A stretch of DNA of 27,125 nucleotides from Phellopilus nigrolimitatus. Taxonomy: Eukaryota > Basidiomycota > Agaricomycetes > Hymenochaetales > Hymenochaetaceae. The stretch is taken from the NCBI GenBank assembly GCA_021029095.1, contig JAJOHG010000347.1:1-27125 (forward strand), in the 5' to 3' direction. A model generated the notes under the pieces. The model was not told the DNA's origin. It did no database searches and was given only the letters and a program-made list of their open reading frames with translations. Positions 1 to 9,131 of the stretch are shown piece by piece. How positions within the stretch are numbered: the first letter of the stretch is position 1; each line of letters opens with the position of its first letter. The position numbers were made by a program, and so were the translations under genes.

Positions 1-79
1 TGTCGTTCACGGCATCAGTGTTGCTGGCATGTAGCTTCATACTTAAGCGTTCGTAGTCTATTTTCTTAATGAGGGACAG

Positions 80-1426
80 GCGGCGCGTACGTCCCTGCGA
101 TGTCCGATCAACCATCATCGTGCGTAACCAGGGGCGCATTTTCTTGGCAGGCCCGCCTCTTGTGCGTGCGGCGACGGGCGAGGAAGTCGATGAAGAGACG
201 CTCGGCGGCGGCGAGATGCACGCGCGCGAAAGCGGTGTGGTGGATTATCTCGTAGGTAGCGACGAGGAAGGCATACAGTGTGCTCGAGCGTGCCTGGCCG
301 ACCTAGGCGGGGATATAATCTCAGAAGAGGTGAGATTCCGTTTTCCCTTACGAACAAGTCAATCTTACTTTGAGATTCCAAATTCAGAAGCAGCACCTAC
401 CTGCAGAGCCGCCACTCTACCCCGGTCACGAGCTCCATGGCATTGTCGGTACGGATGTGCGCCAAGCCATCGATATGCGCGCCGTCATCGCGCGCCTCGT
501 TGACGGCTCACGCTTCCGCGAGTTCAAAAAGGAATACGGGACGACGCTTGTGACAGGCTTCGCGGCGATCCACGGCGTCCCCGTCGGCATACTCGCGAAC
601 GAGGGCGTTTTGCTCTCGCCTACCGCACTCAAGGCGACGCACTTCATCGAGCTGTGCTCGCAGCGCGGGATCCCGCTGGTATTCCTAGTCAATGTCACGG
701 GTGCGGCGCTTGTCCATCTGCATCGTGCTCTTATCGTATAACGGCTATTCGCTTGCTAGGTTACATGGTTGGCTCGAAGGCCGAGCGCGGTGGCATTGCG
801 AAGGACGGCGCAAAGATGGTTCGCGCGGTCGCGTGCGCCGATGTGCCGAAGTATACTGTCATCGTAGGCGGGAGCTTGGTGCAGGAAACTACGGTCAGTC
901 CGTTTTGTTTCTAAGAAGAGAGTTTACTCGGCAATTGACGTACGATTGCTGATAGGCATGTGCGGACGAGCGGTACGTTTTAGCACTGCGTAAGTATTTA
1001 GGTTTTTCTGACAAATTTCATATTTGCAGTACTCGCCTCGGTTCCTGTGGATGTGGCCAACGCAAAGTGTCTGTCATGGGCTCGCAGCAGCTTTCCCAAG
1101 TGATGACCACTGTGTCGAAGTATGTATTCCCTTCTTATTCTTCATCGAGCTCTCAGAGTTCTGATAGCCTCTTTTTACCAATCAGAGACCCGACCCAGCA
1201 CTCCGGCCCCTTTCCGCAGAGATCGATGCGCAAGTCTACTGCATACTACTCAACCGCGCGCCTTTGGGACGACGGCATCATCCGTCCCGAGGATACGCGC
1301 GAACACGCTTTGGTCTCGCCCTCGGACTATCATATAAAAAGAGAAGAAGCGAAGAAACTGGACGGGGATCCGGGGATGCACGACGTGGGATGGAGAGGGC
1401 AGGGGATTGGCGTGTTCAGAATGTAA
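80..1426 (+). pseudogene. Decayed methylcrotonyl-CoA carboxylase beta-subunit gene (5' part missing or outside window)
   Basis: The family enzyme is the carboxyltransferase half of mitochondrial 3-methylcrotonyl-CoA carboxylase (leucine breakdown). In order, and in changing frames, I see TGGAYVPAMSDQ (80-111), [60 protein letters not shown] then [18 protein letters not shown] across an intron near 699-757, [26 protein letters not shown] then YSPRFLWMWP across an intron, YYSTARLWDDGIIRPEDTR, GLALGLS, and the conserved C-terminal GVFRM with its stop at 1426. At least five small indels break the frame: near 110, 877, 1057-1066, 1200-1240 and 1300. Introns are still present, so this is a decayed gene or duplicate, not a retrocopy. 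One conserved position also differs: ANEGVL where the family usually has ANNGVL. Intact neighbours argue against general sequencing error. Homology is sure; loss of function is very likely. Confidence 0.85.
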
Positions 1427-2032
1427 AGCTACTAGTGTTGTGGAATCACAACATACAAATGTATGGATACCGTCCTAGTTCTCAGCGTATGTAATTTGTA
1501 ATGCACTTGCTGCAAGCATTGAAGTAGAAGTTCAATGCTCTCTTTTACCTCATCTTCTTTGTAGCGCCTATTATCTGAAATTATCATCAGCAGAAAGCAT
1601 GACTGCGCTATGTGCTTCATATACGTGGGACCTCAAGCTTGTGTTGCACGATGTGACTTGATATTCGTCATCGGATTGCGGAACAGTGAATTCCAATCCA
1701 TGGTGTCTTTTTTCCCCTTGCGTGAAGAAATTGTTTCAAACCTTTTATGAAGCCTTGTACACATTCATTCTTAGGTTCTCATTCAGTGTAACCTAATTTG
1801 AGATCGGCTTACGAATTCCCTTGTCGTGTAAACGAAATTACCGCGCAAGCAGCGCTTCTACTTATCTAGGGCAGTGAGCCACAATAGCAGCCTTAAGAAC
1901 AGTACGTCAAGGAGGGTGCACTGAGTGCACGTGAATAATGGGCGGAGTTTTCCGCGTCGAGTCGCGTCACGCTTCAAACACGAACCACCATCTTTGACGC
2001 TCATCTCCTCGAACTGGCCACAACGAATAGTC
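1427..2032. other. Intergenic stretch, no gene seen
   Basis: AT-rich sequence between the dead MCC gene and the start of the TPR/F-box gene. It should hold the promoter of the latter. No reading frame here resembles a protein I know, and I see no repeat or RNA gene. Confidence 0.5.
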
Positions 2033-3869
2033 ATGACATGGAGTGACTCTTTCAAACAAGGCATACAATTATTCCGGCAGGGAAAGTATGAAGAGTCTTT
2101 GAACAAGTTCGACGAGGTTCGTGATCGCCTTTATCGAGAGACTGAGTCAGATTTCACCGAAGTAAAACAGGCGATATCAAAAAACAGCAAAGAAAAGTCT
2201 GTTTATGATTCAAGGGCAGCCGCGTTCGAGAAGCTGGACCGACCGGTAGATGCGTTGAGGGATTCCAAAAAGGTCATAGACCTTGCGCCGGGCTCATGGC
2301 AGGTTGTCCAATGTCTCCGATTGTCTATTGTCATTTTTTCCTTAAAGCTTTATCTCGCAGGGATACGCACGATCAGCGCGTCTTTTTCTTCAAGTCAAGA
2401 AACCCGAAGCTTCACTAAAAATGGTGGAGCTTGCCCTAGAGCGACTAAAGGGCTCGGACGAGAAGAGGCGCATTGAGCTCGATGCTCTGAAACAACAGGC
2501 GCTCAAAGACCTGGAACCTCCACCGCGCTTTTTCTCCAAATTACCGGTCGAGATATGCAGCGAGATATTTGCCCTTATTGCAGGCAAAAGCAGCGCAAAT
2601 ACGCTCGCGCTCACTCTCGTCTGCCGAGGCTGGCGGGAAATCATCCTCAACATGCCCTCGCTATGGCGGCGACTGGTGCTCACACCGAAGACGAGCGGCA
2701 AAAAGGTCAATGCGTGGCTGAAACGGTCCAAAGGAACTCTCTCGAGCCTCGAGATCCGTAATGATTTCAATTTCGATGCCCGGCCAAACATACTGCGCGA
2801 TGCGTCGGAGAGCTTTTGGGCGAAGCTCGAGAGCTTGAAAGTAACTCTATCTAGTGAAACGAGATCAGTGGATCAGGCTCTTCCCTCAGGGGCGGTCGCC
2901 CAGCTTCAGCTACAGGCGCTTGAAGTTAACAACTGTCGCCAATGCTTACTATACGTGGATGACAGTCCCTTTAAAAGTTTGGACATGACGCGCTTATCTT
3001 CACTCGTAGTTGATTGGATTGACACTTCATGGAAGTACCTTCTTCCATGTACTGTTTTGAGAACGCTCAATATCCAAGGAGACTCAGTCAAACCCAGGGA
3101 CATCTTCTCAGTCCTTGCGCAAAATCCTCTTCTCGAGACACTCATACTCGCTTCAGTTGAAGTGTCTCCGCAAGATCCGGTTGAGATCTCCGAGCCCATT
3201 GAACTCATTCACCTCCGTCACCTCCATTTGTCTGTCACCCGAAGCGCCAATGTATACTTTCGCTACCTCCGCTTCCCGAATCTTGAGGCACTCAACATAG
3301 AAAGGGCAGGGATGCGGCTTGAGGACAGGCGCTGCCTCGATGTGCTAGTAGAGCAGTCCCTGCCGCATCTCACGGATCTGCGATTTAGTCAATGCGGTCT
3401 CGAGCGCCTGGACGTACTCATACCACTCCTCCAATTGGCGCATAAGCTAAAACGCTTTGCTTGTTGGCGGTGTTTAGAGACAAAGGCAGTCAGCACTGTC
3501 CTTACGACGCTGGCGGAGCAGGTTCCAAGTTCCTATTCCCAAGAAGGGGCGGAGACAGACGAGCGGCCGATCTGCTGCCCGCGCTTGCAACACTTGGACT
3601 TTACGGGAACCGCAGATCTGAAAGCGGGACCGATCGTGCGACTTGTCAAGGCACACTTTCCACCTGCGGACGTGCCGTTGCAAAGAAATTCAGACCCGTC
3701 TACGGCGATTGTGCCCCCGTTGCTTCAGCTCCCAGTACAGACTCTGATTCTCGATGATTGCGATGCATTCGACGCAGACGCGTTGACATGGTTGCGGGCG
3801 AAGGTACCGCAGGTCAACTTCAAGATGTCGCAATTCAGTAAAGTACGGATACGAGGCCTAGTAATTTAG
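2033..3869 (+). CDS. TPR, F-box and leucine-rich repeat protein, Dia2/Pof3 type
   Basis: Exons 2033-2116, 2171-2302 and 2361-3869 join in frame to a 574-residue protein starting MTWSDSFKQG. Residues about 5-100 form TPR-like helices (FRQGKYEESL, VYDSRAAAFEKL, ALRDSKKVIDLAP, SWQ joined to GYARSARLFLQ). Residues about 130-177 are the F-box (FFSKLPVEICSEIF, LVCRGWREII, MPSLWRRLVL). The rest is leucine-rich repeat-like, with recurring LRHLHLS and LPHLTDLRFSQCGL patterns. This domain order is that of yeast Dia2 and fission yeast Pof3, SCF ubiquitin-ligase receptors; Dia2 acts on the replisome and drives Mcm7 ubiquitylation at replication termination. The first intron (54 bp) is a multiple of three and has no stop, so its retention would insert 18 residues. 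The gene is intact, converges on TRP4 and lies 221 bp from it. The family call is strong; orthology is inferred from architecture. Confidence 0.82.
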
Positions 3870-4090
3870 TGTTTGATAGTTTGCAAACCTTCGAACAAAG
3901 TTTCTCAGAAGCGAACGTATGGCAATTCTGTGCTAGATGTATACTTAATCACTTGCTCATCTAGTAAGTATCGCAGGGCGAAGACATGGCCCAACCGTTT
4001 TTCATTGTGAGAGCCTACGCATGTTCTTGGTTCCACCTCTTCTCATGTACAGTACAGGTACAAACAAGAACTATTTAAATATCAGGTACT

Positions 4091-5239
4091 TTATGCGAGT
4101 AGCGCCGCCGCCCGCTCACCCTCACTTTTAAACGTCTGCAGTGCATCCCATGCTTTGCCAGACGTGATGCTCTCGCGTGCCAACTTTACGCCTTCCTTAT
4201 AATCATCCGCGAGACCGGCTACGACGAGCAGCGCCGACGCATTCAGCAACACAAAGTCAAGCACGGGCTCCAGCGACTCTGGGATCCGCGTCCCAGATGT
4301 GAGCAATGCCTTGAACGCTTCCGAGTTCTCCGCCGCTGTCCCGCCCGAGACGCGCGCGAGCGCGTGCACGCATAGTCCAAATTGGCTTGGGTGCAACGTG
4401 TGCTCCGTAATTTCTCCGTCTTTGAGCTCCCACGCGTGCGTGTCGCCCGCACAGCTGATCTCATCGAGTCCTTCCGCACCGCATACAACCAACGCACGCG
4501 CGACGCCGCTGTCACGCAGGCTGCGCGCAAACGTCGCACCGAGGTCGCGCTCAGCGACGCCGAGCACGAGCCCGTGCGGGTGCGCGGGGTTGATGAGCGG
4601 CCCGAGGATGTTGAACATCGTGCGGAAGGGCAGCGCACGCCGATAGGGCGCGATGAGCGCGAGTGCGGGGTGGTAGTGTGGCGCAAGGATGAAGGTGAAC
4701 GGGATACGCGCGATGTGCATTGGCGTATCGGCGGTCGGGGGCGTAAAGAGGCAGCCGAGAGACTGCAGGAGATCGGCGGAACCAGAGGCGGATGTGGACG
4801 CTCTGCTTCCATGCTAATGTTTTTCATACAACATAAACATGAGAAACACTATAACAGAACGCAGTAAACACACCTTGCACACCCGCGCACCCGCACCCGC
4901 AGCGACGACTGCCGCGGTCGTGCTCACATTAAATGTGTTATGGCCATCCCCGCCTGTGCCGACGATGTCGACGACAAAGTCCGTATCGCGGCCTTCGATG
5001 TCCGCCTTGAGCGCGCGGGAACGCAGGCTTGCGGCGGCTGCAGCAAGCATTTCCGGACGGCGGTCGAGCCGGCTGAGGTGCAGCGCGGTGAGGAACGCGC
5101 CGACCTGCGCAGGGAGGTGCGCATCCGGCACAAAAAGGTGGTCGAGCGCACACTGCAGGTCGTCCGGCGAGAAGTACTCGGGTGTTTTGACGAGTTTCGC
5201 GAGTAGCGGCTTGAACGTCTCGGGGTTAAGGTCGGACAT
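4091..5239 (-). CDS. TRP4: Anthranilate phosphoribosyltransferase
   Basis: Second step of tryptophan synthesis: anthranilate plus PRPP gives phosphoribosyl-anthranilate. Exons complement(4874-5239) and complement(4814 excluded; 4091-4813) flank one 60-bp intron (4814-4873) and give 362 residues, close to the family's usual 340-380. The start is MSDLNPETFK. The PRPP-binding loop VGTGGDGHNTFNVSTTAA lies near residues 93-110. The junction restores VCK then HGSRASTSASGSADLL, the conserved glycine/serine-rich anthranilate and phosphate-binding segment. Further on, ALPFRTMFNILGPLINP is the family signature. The single-domain form fits fungi, where TRP4 is separate from the anthranilate synthase genes. 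TGACTCGA lies 59 bp upstream of the start. No odd residues are seen, and I am confident of function. Confidence 0.95.
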
Positions 5240-6138
5240 TAGCGTTCTGGGCGTCGTCGTCGTCGTGGCTAGTACGAGAGTTTGTCGAGGAAGAAGATGA
5301 CTCGACTTCGATCATCTTGTACTGTATATGTAGTACTCGCCGGCACCTGCGACATCACCTAGTTTCGAAGTTGCGTTTCGTGTACAACATGATGCGCACC
5401 GTCCGTGCTCGTCGTCTCGACTGAATTCTTGAACAGTGTTACCGAAGCTGCCCACAAGATAGTCCAAAGCAAGGCAGACTACTTATGTAAGCAAGTTTTC
5501 ACTGTAAGTCGAGCTCAACCGACCACCACAGCGAACACCCGACTAAGTACTTCCGTCTATTTGATGACTGCATTTATGCAGTCGAGCTCAGGTGTGATCT
5601 TATTTGATGCGAGCAAGGCACCTCACTTGAAACGAGACCGCTCCTGGCCGTTCCAGTTATAATACATTGACACACAAGGGTACCAATCACCGGAGATCCT
5701 CTTTTCCCTGGGATCTTTTTGCTCACATTTGATCTCCCGGGCCTTTCTCACCTTAGTTGTACCATTGCCATATACGCGTGCTTTGCTTCTGACCAAGTCG
5801 TTCAATGCATAGCCCTTTCCCCCTGGTCGTGGGACCATCATCACTTTCCTTGGCTACACAATGCAAGTTACTGTTGGGTATTGACTTTTTGTCGTCACAG
5901 AAAGTCATGTTGACGGTGCGTGATCACAACACCTCGTTCAAACTAAACCGCAAGATTTGCATTTCTTCCGTAATGGTTTGTGCTTCAAGTTGAGTCTTTG
6001 CACATTGCACTGCCCGGTCATGGGTTCGCAACAGACTTGGCACTTTCCAACATACCCAGTGGCTGGCCTCTTATACCCCAGGAATACGCAGTATCAAGGC
6101 ATTATGGATGAAAAGAATGCGTGCGCAACGACAACTAA
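5240..6138. other. Intergenic stretch, no gene seen
   Basis: Contains the TRP4 promoter on its left. The short open frames here have no recognisable motif and overlap each other on both strands. The right part may hold a lost 5' exon of the broken F-box gene, because the reading frame of that gene is closed by a stop just before 6139. Confidence 0.45.
5298..5305 (+). promoter_or_regulatory. Gcn4/Cpc1-like site TGACTCGA upstream of TRP4
   Basis: TGACTC is the core of the bZIP site TGACTCA bound by Gcn4/Cpc1-type regulators of amino-acid synthesis. This copy ends 59 bp upstream of the TRP4 start codon. The same octamer precedes ILV3 and ARO7. Function is inferred only from motif and place. Confidence 0.4.
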
Positions 6139-7230
6139 GTGTCTAGCGCGGTCGCATCGTACCTCCACAAACCGCAGGACCTTCTCTCCGCATCGAGTTG
6201 CAGCCGCACGTGGTATGAAACACTGATTCCATTACGCATGGAGTCCCCTTGCGTGCTCCTTCGCGACACTGCATCGTTTCGGGATTTCTTAAGCTCAAAT
6301 GAACGTGCGGAGTATCACTGCCAGGCGCTACGCGTACGTCAACAAATGGATTGTTCCAAAGTGAATGATACTGAAAAGCTTTTACTTAGATTCTCTCTGA
6401 AGCAGAAGATGACGATGATGAAGACCACGATGAGGAGGAAAACAACGATAAATATTCTGATGAGCAGAAAGAACAGCCAGAGAATACAGTTGACCTGAGC
6501 GCCATGAGGGACATCCTTCACCTGCTTTCGAATAACGGAGTACTCAAATTCTTCATATATGCGCTCCCCGGAGAGACATGTACACCTCTACCTGAAGACA
6601 TCTGGATCACTCTGAGGAAACTGTCGAGCTCGCTTCAGGGTCTTTATGTTGAGCTAAGTTCAAATAATTGGGTGAGTGCGGAAAGGCATTCTCGATTCTC
6701 GCAGCGCATATATTCAGGATCATTGTGGCTCCCCTATAGCACGCGTTTCTGACCAGCCAATATAGCAACTTGCAACTCTTGCATCTTTCTTTTGGTATAG
6801 CCGACGATCTGTCTTTACTTGATATATCACCCAACCCAACGGACACACTCATCGCATTTCTCCACCAGCACAAGAACCTCAAAATCCTGCATCTCTGCCT
6901 TGGGCCTCAATTTGACCCTTTTGACCTATCGGACCTTTACTTCCCCAACCTTCAGTCGCTCCGGCTAGGGCCTGGAGCCGAAGGTAGCAAAGTAAGGCAG
7001 TTTATCGCAAATCACAGGACTGCAGAATTTAAGCGTGATCACCGAATACGACGATGACGTCGAGCCTCTCACTGAACACGACCTTCCGAATCTCATGTCT
7101 CTATAGAGGTGAACTACTTACCCTCCCTTGGTTCCAAAGCATGCTTGCTGCTTCTTCCTCGTCGAGAAAACAGCCTATTCGTATTTTACTCATTACGTTC
7201 CCATCTCCTACAATTCGTTTCTGGATGCTG
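6139..7230 (+). pseudogene. Broken F-box/leucine-rich gene
   Basis: The first part reads VASYLHKPQDLLSASSCSRTW, an F-box of the type common in expanded agaricomycete families. A probable intron (6334-6389, donor GTACGT, acceptor TTAG) joins EYHCQALR to ILSEAEDDDDEDHDEEE, an acidic stretch, and then LHLLSNNGVLKFFIYAL. After a second probable intron (6672-6765) the frame no longer matches. It resumes with NLQLLHLSFGIADDLSLLD and NLKILHLCLG, typical leucine-rich segments. Another shift near 7010-7020 is needed to reach LQNLSVITEYDDDVEPLTEHD, and a stop at about 7103 precedes RGELLTLPWFQSML. The true start is not visible: a stop sits directly before position 6139. Two or more frame breaks make a pseudogene the best call. 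A fast-evolving gene with unusual splicing is the alternative. Confidence 0.6.
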
Positions 7231-7714
7231 AAGGCAAACGAAAAACGAGGGGTAATGAACGACTATCCCATTTCATTCTATATTCTTGTATGGAATCCTC
7301 AATACGGCATTAAGAACATATTTGCCTTGCACCGTCGTTCAAACAATTGGTGGTAGAGCTTTTATAATTGAGACACTGATATATCCATCGGGGTGCTTTA
7401 CTTTGTAATGTGCATGGTATAGTTATAAAATCGACAAACTCTGCTATTCTCTCCGTTCTTCTTCCTTCGACCGGGCAGTGTCCACAACATAATACTTCCG
7501 AGAACGGCAGAAAATGTCAGTACATGATTTTAGGAGCGTACTGCGAGCGGCAAATAACACACCATGAGATGACAGCAAGAGCCGTAAGGGTCCAAGTCTG
7601 ACATAGGAGTCTTGCGATGCCACACGGCATCCTCGGAGGCCCAGGAGGCTGACGCCGCTGACTGCGCAAAGCTAGACAACGGCTTGCTTCGACTGGACAC
7701 ATCCGAGCAGCGCC

Positions 7715-7955
7715 AACTTCCGCGCAGCAGACATGTCTGCCACCCCGCCAACAGCGCGCAGCTGGACGGGGCTGACACCATCGGTCTAGCTACATTACGG
7801 AAGTCGAGGGCTGGCTCCGTACGACGTGAACTTCCGCGGCTATTCGCCAGCAGACCTGTCCGTCTCCGCTCCGTTGGCGGCCGAAGCCGGGCGGAGTTGA
7901 GACCACATCGGAATGCCACATTATGGAAGTTGAGAGGTCGCCTGAGTCGACGGAC
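7715..7955. repeat. Degenerate tandem duplication, two units of about 115-125 bp
   Basis: Unit 1 starts at 7715 and unit 2 at 7829. Both begin AACTTCCGCG, then share CAGCAGACaTGTC or CAGCAGACcTGTC. Later, ACACCATCGG aligns with ACCACATCGG, CTACATTACGGAAGTcGAG with CACATTATGGAAGTtGAG, and GTACGAC with GAGTCGAC. Unit 2 carries a short insertion after the first ten bases. No single reading frame stays open through both units in the sense I would expect from a repeat protein. It may be a fragment of a lost repetitive gene or an old mobile element. Confidence 0.45.
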
Positions 7956-8686
7956 GGCGAAACACAAGGGTCTTGATTTGTCGTAACATAAGTACAGCGA
8001 GGAGTGATGGGTGGCGTATGGGATAAGGACTCGAGCAGGGTACTGCTAGGCGAGGATGTGTCTGAGAAGGGAAGAGATTAGTGGTAAGGAGGTATGCCAT
8101 CGAATAACTACTTACATTCAAGAAGCGACATTATCCTTCAGCCCTATGAATGGGCCGAAAGAGTAGATGGGTAATCGTCGACGAAGAGATTGTCGCATTG
8201 AGTTGATCATGATGGTATGCGCTGGTCAGGCTGGCGGTAGTTAGGTGGCACACGCTCTGCTCAACGAGACGTCAGGGAAAGCTGCAATGAGTGGATGAGA
8301 GCTGCTTACCTGGAGTAATGAGTGGCATACTATAAAGTCCTCATACTGGAGTAGGAGCTTTTCTCGCAGAAGAGGTGGTGGTAGGAGGGAAAGAGAGGCT
8401 GACGGTGGAGGGCGCGAAGGGACGCGATTTTATGCGGTCCAAGACAAAGTTCAAACTCCGATTTAACACGTGATAGACTACTAGACCTTCTTCGGCGCTG
8501 ACTCGACCTTTTCGGGCATGTTGCAGATCTTCGACTTCTACATACACAGCTCGATATTCCTCGAGATCTCTTGTTGAGCGTTTTCTTATCAGAAGTCGAG
8601 TTATCTAACTGCGAGTCCACAGGTTGATAGCATGATACATCTCCTACCATTTGGTAAAATATTATCTTCCCTATAACACACCATAT

Positions 8687-8830
8687 CCACCCGTAGATAG
8701 AGTAGGCGGGACTCGGGAGGTTGCTCTCTGCCGCACCGCATGCGCCCGTCCGGTCGTCCGTGAACTCCAAATCCTCCGTCGCGTCGACTTCAAACACGAC
8801 CCACTCGATGTAGCAGTTCGAGTGCCACGT
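8687..8830 (-). other. Possible coding relic of unknown identity
   Basis: Read on the minus strand from 8830 downward, one frame gives TWHSNCYIEWVVFEVDATED followed by LEFTDDRTGACGAAESNLPS and AYSIYGW. The composition, with aromatic and acidic residues in alternation, looks protein-like and unlike the flanks. An acceptor-like TTTTAG lies just upstream near 8877. Downstream the frame runs into sequence that no longer looks coding. I do not recognise a family. It could be an exon of an unknown gene, a relic, or chance. Confidence 0.2.
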
Positions 8831-9131
8831 AGATCCCCGCCCGCGCGCGCGAATCGCTGCTCACGTAAACGACTAAAACGTGTTATGATGACCGCGATCG
8901 TTCGCTGGAATTCACTTACACTCTTTGACAGTTGTAATGACATAGTACCGCCAGCCTTTTGGATTTTAACATTTGTCGGAGGATCGGTGGTACATCGTTG
9001 TAATGGCCACGAATACAAGAAATCGCTGATAATTTGCGTGAAAACCCAAGAGGTCCAATCCATTAAACTTAAGATACTTTTTAAGATACATTTTCCCCAA
9101 AACAACTCGTTCTTTAGAGCATGACCAGTCA

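Larger units (their letters stand above)
7357..9131. other. Gene-poor stretch of 1.8 kb
   Basis: No complete gene is visible. The left part is GC-rich with open frames on both strands that look like composition effects. It holds a degenerate tandem duplication (7715-7955), one possible coding relic on the minus strand (8687-8830), and a TGACTCGA octamer at 8499-8506 that lies in front of no gene I can name. The right end is the 3' side of ILV3. Confidence 0.5.

Noticed and set aside
7530..7967. Open minus-strand frame of 145 codons in the gene-poor interval
   Set aside because: Arg/Ser-rich composition on both strands, no motif, and it covers the degenerate tandem repeat; it is more likely an effect of high GC.
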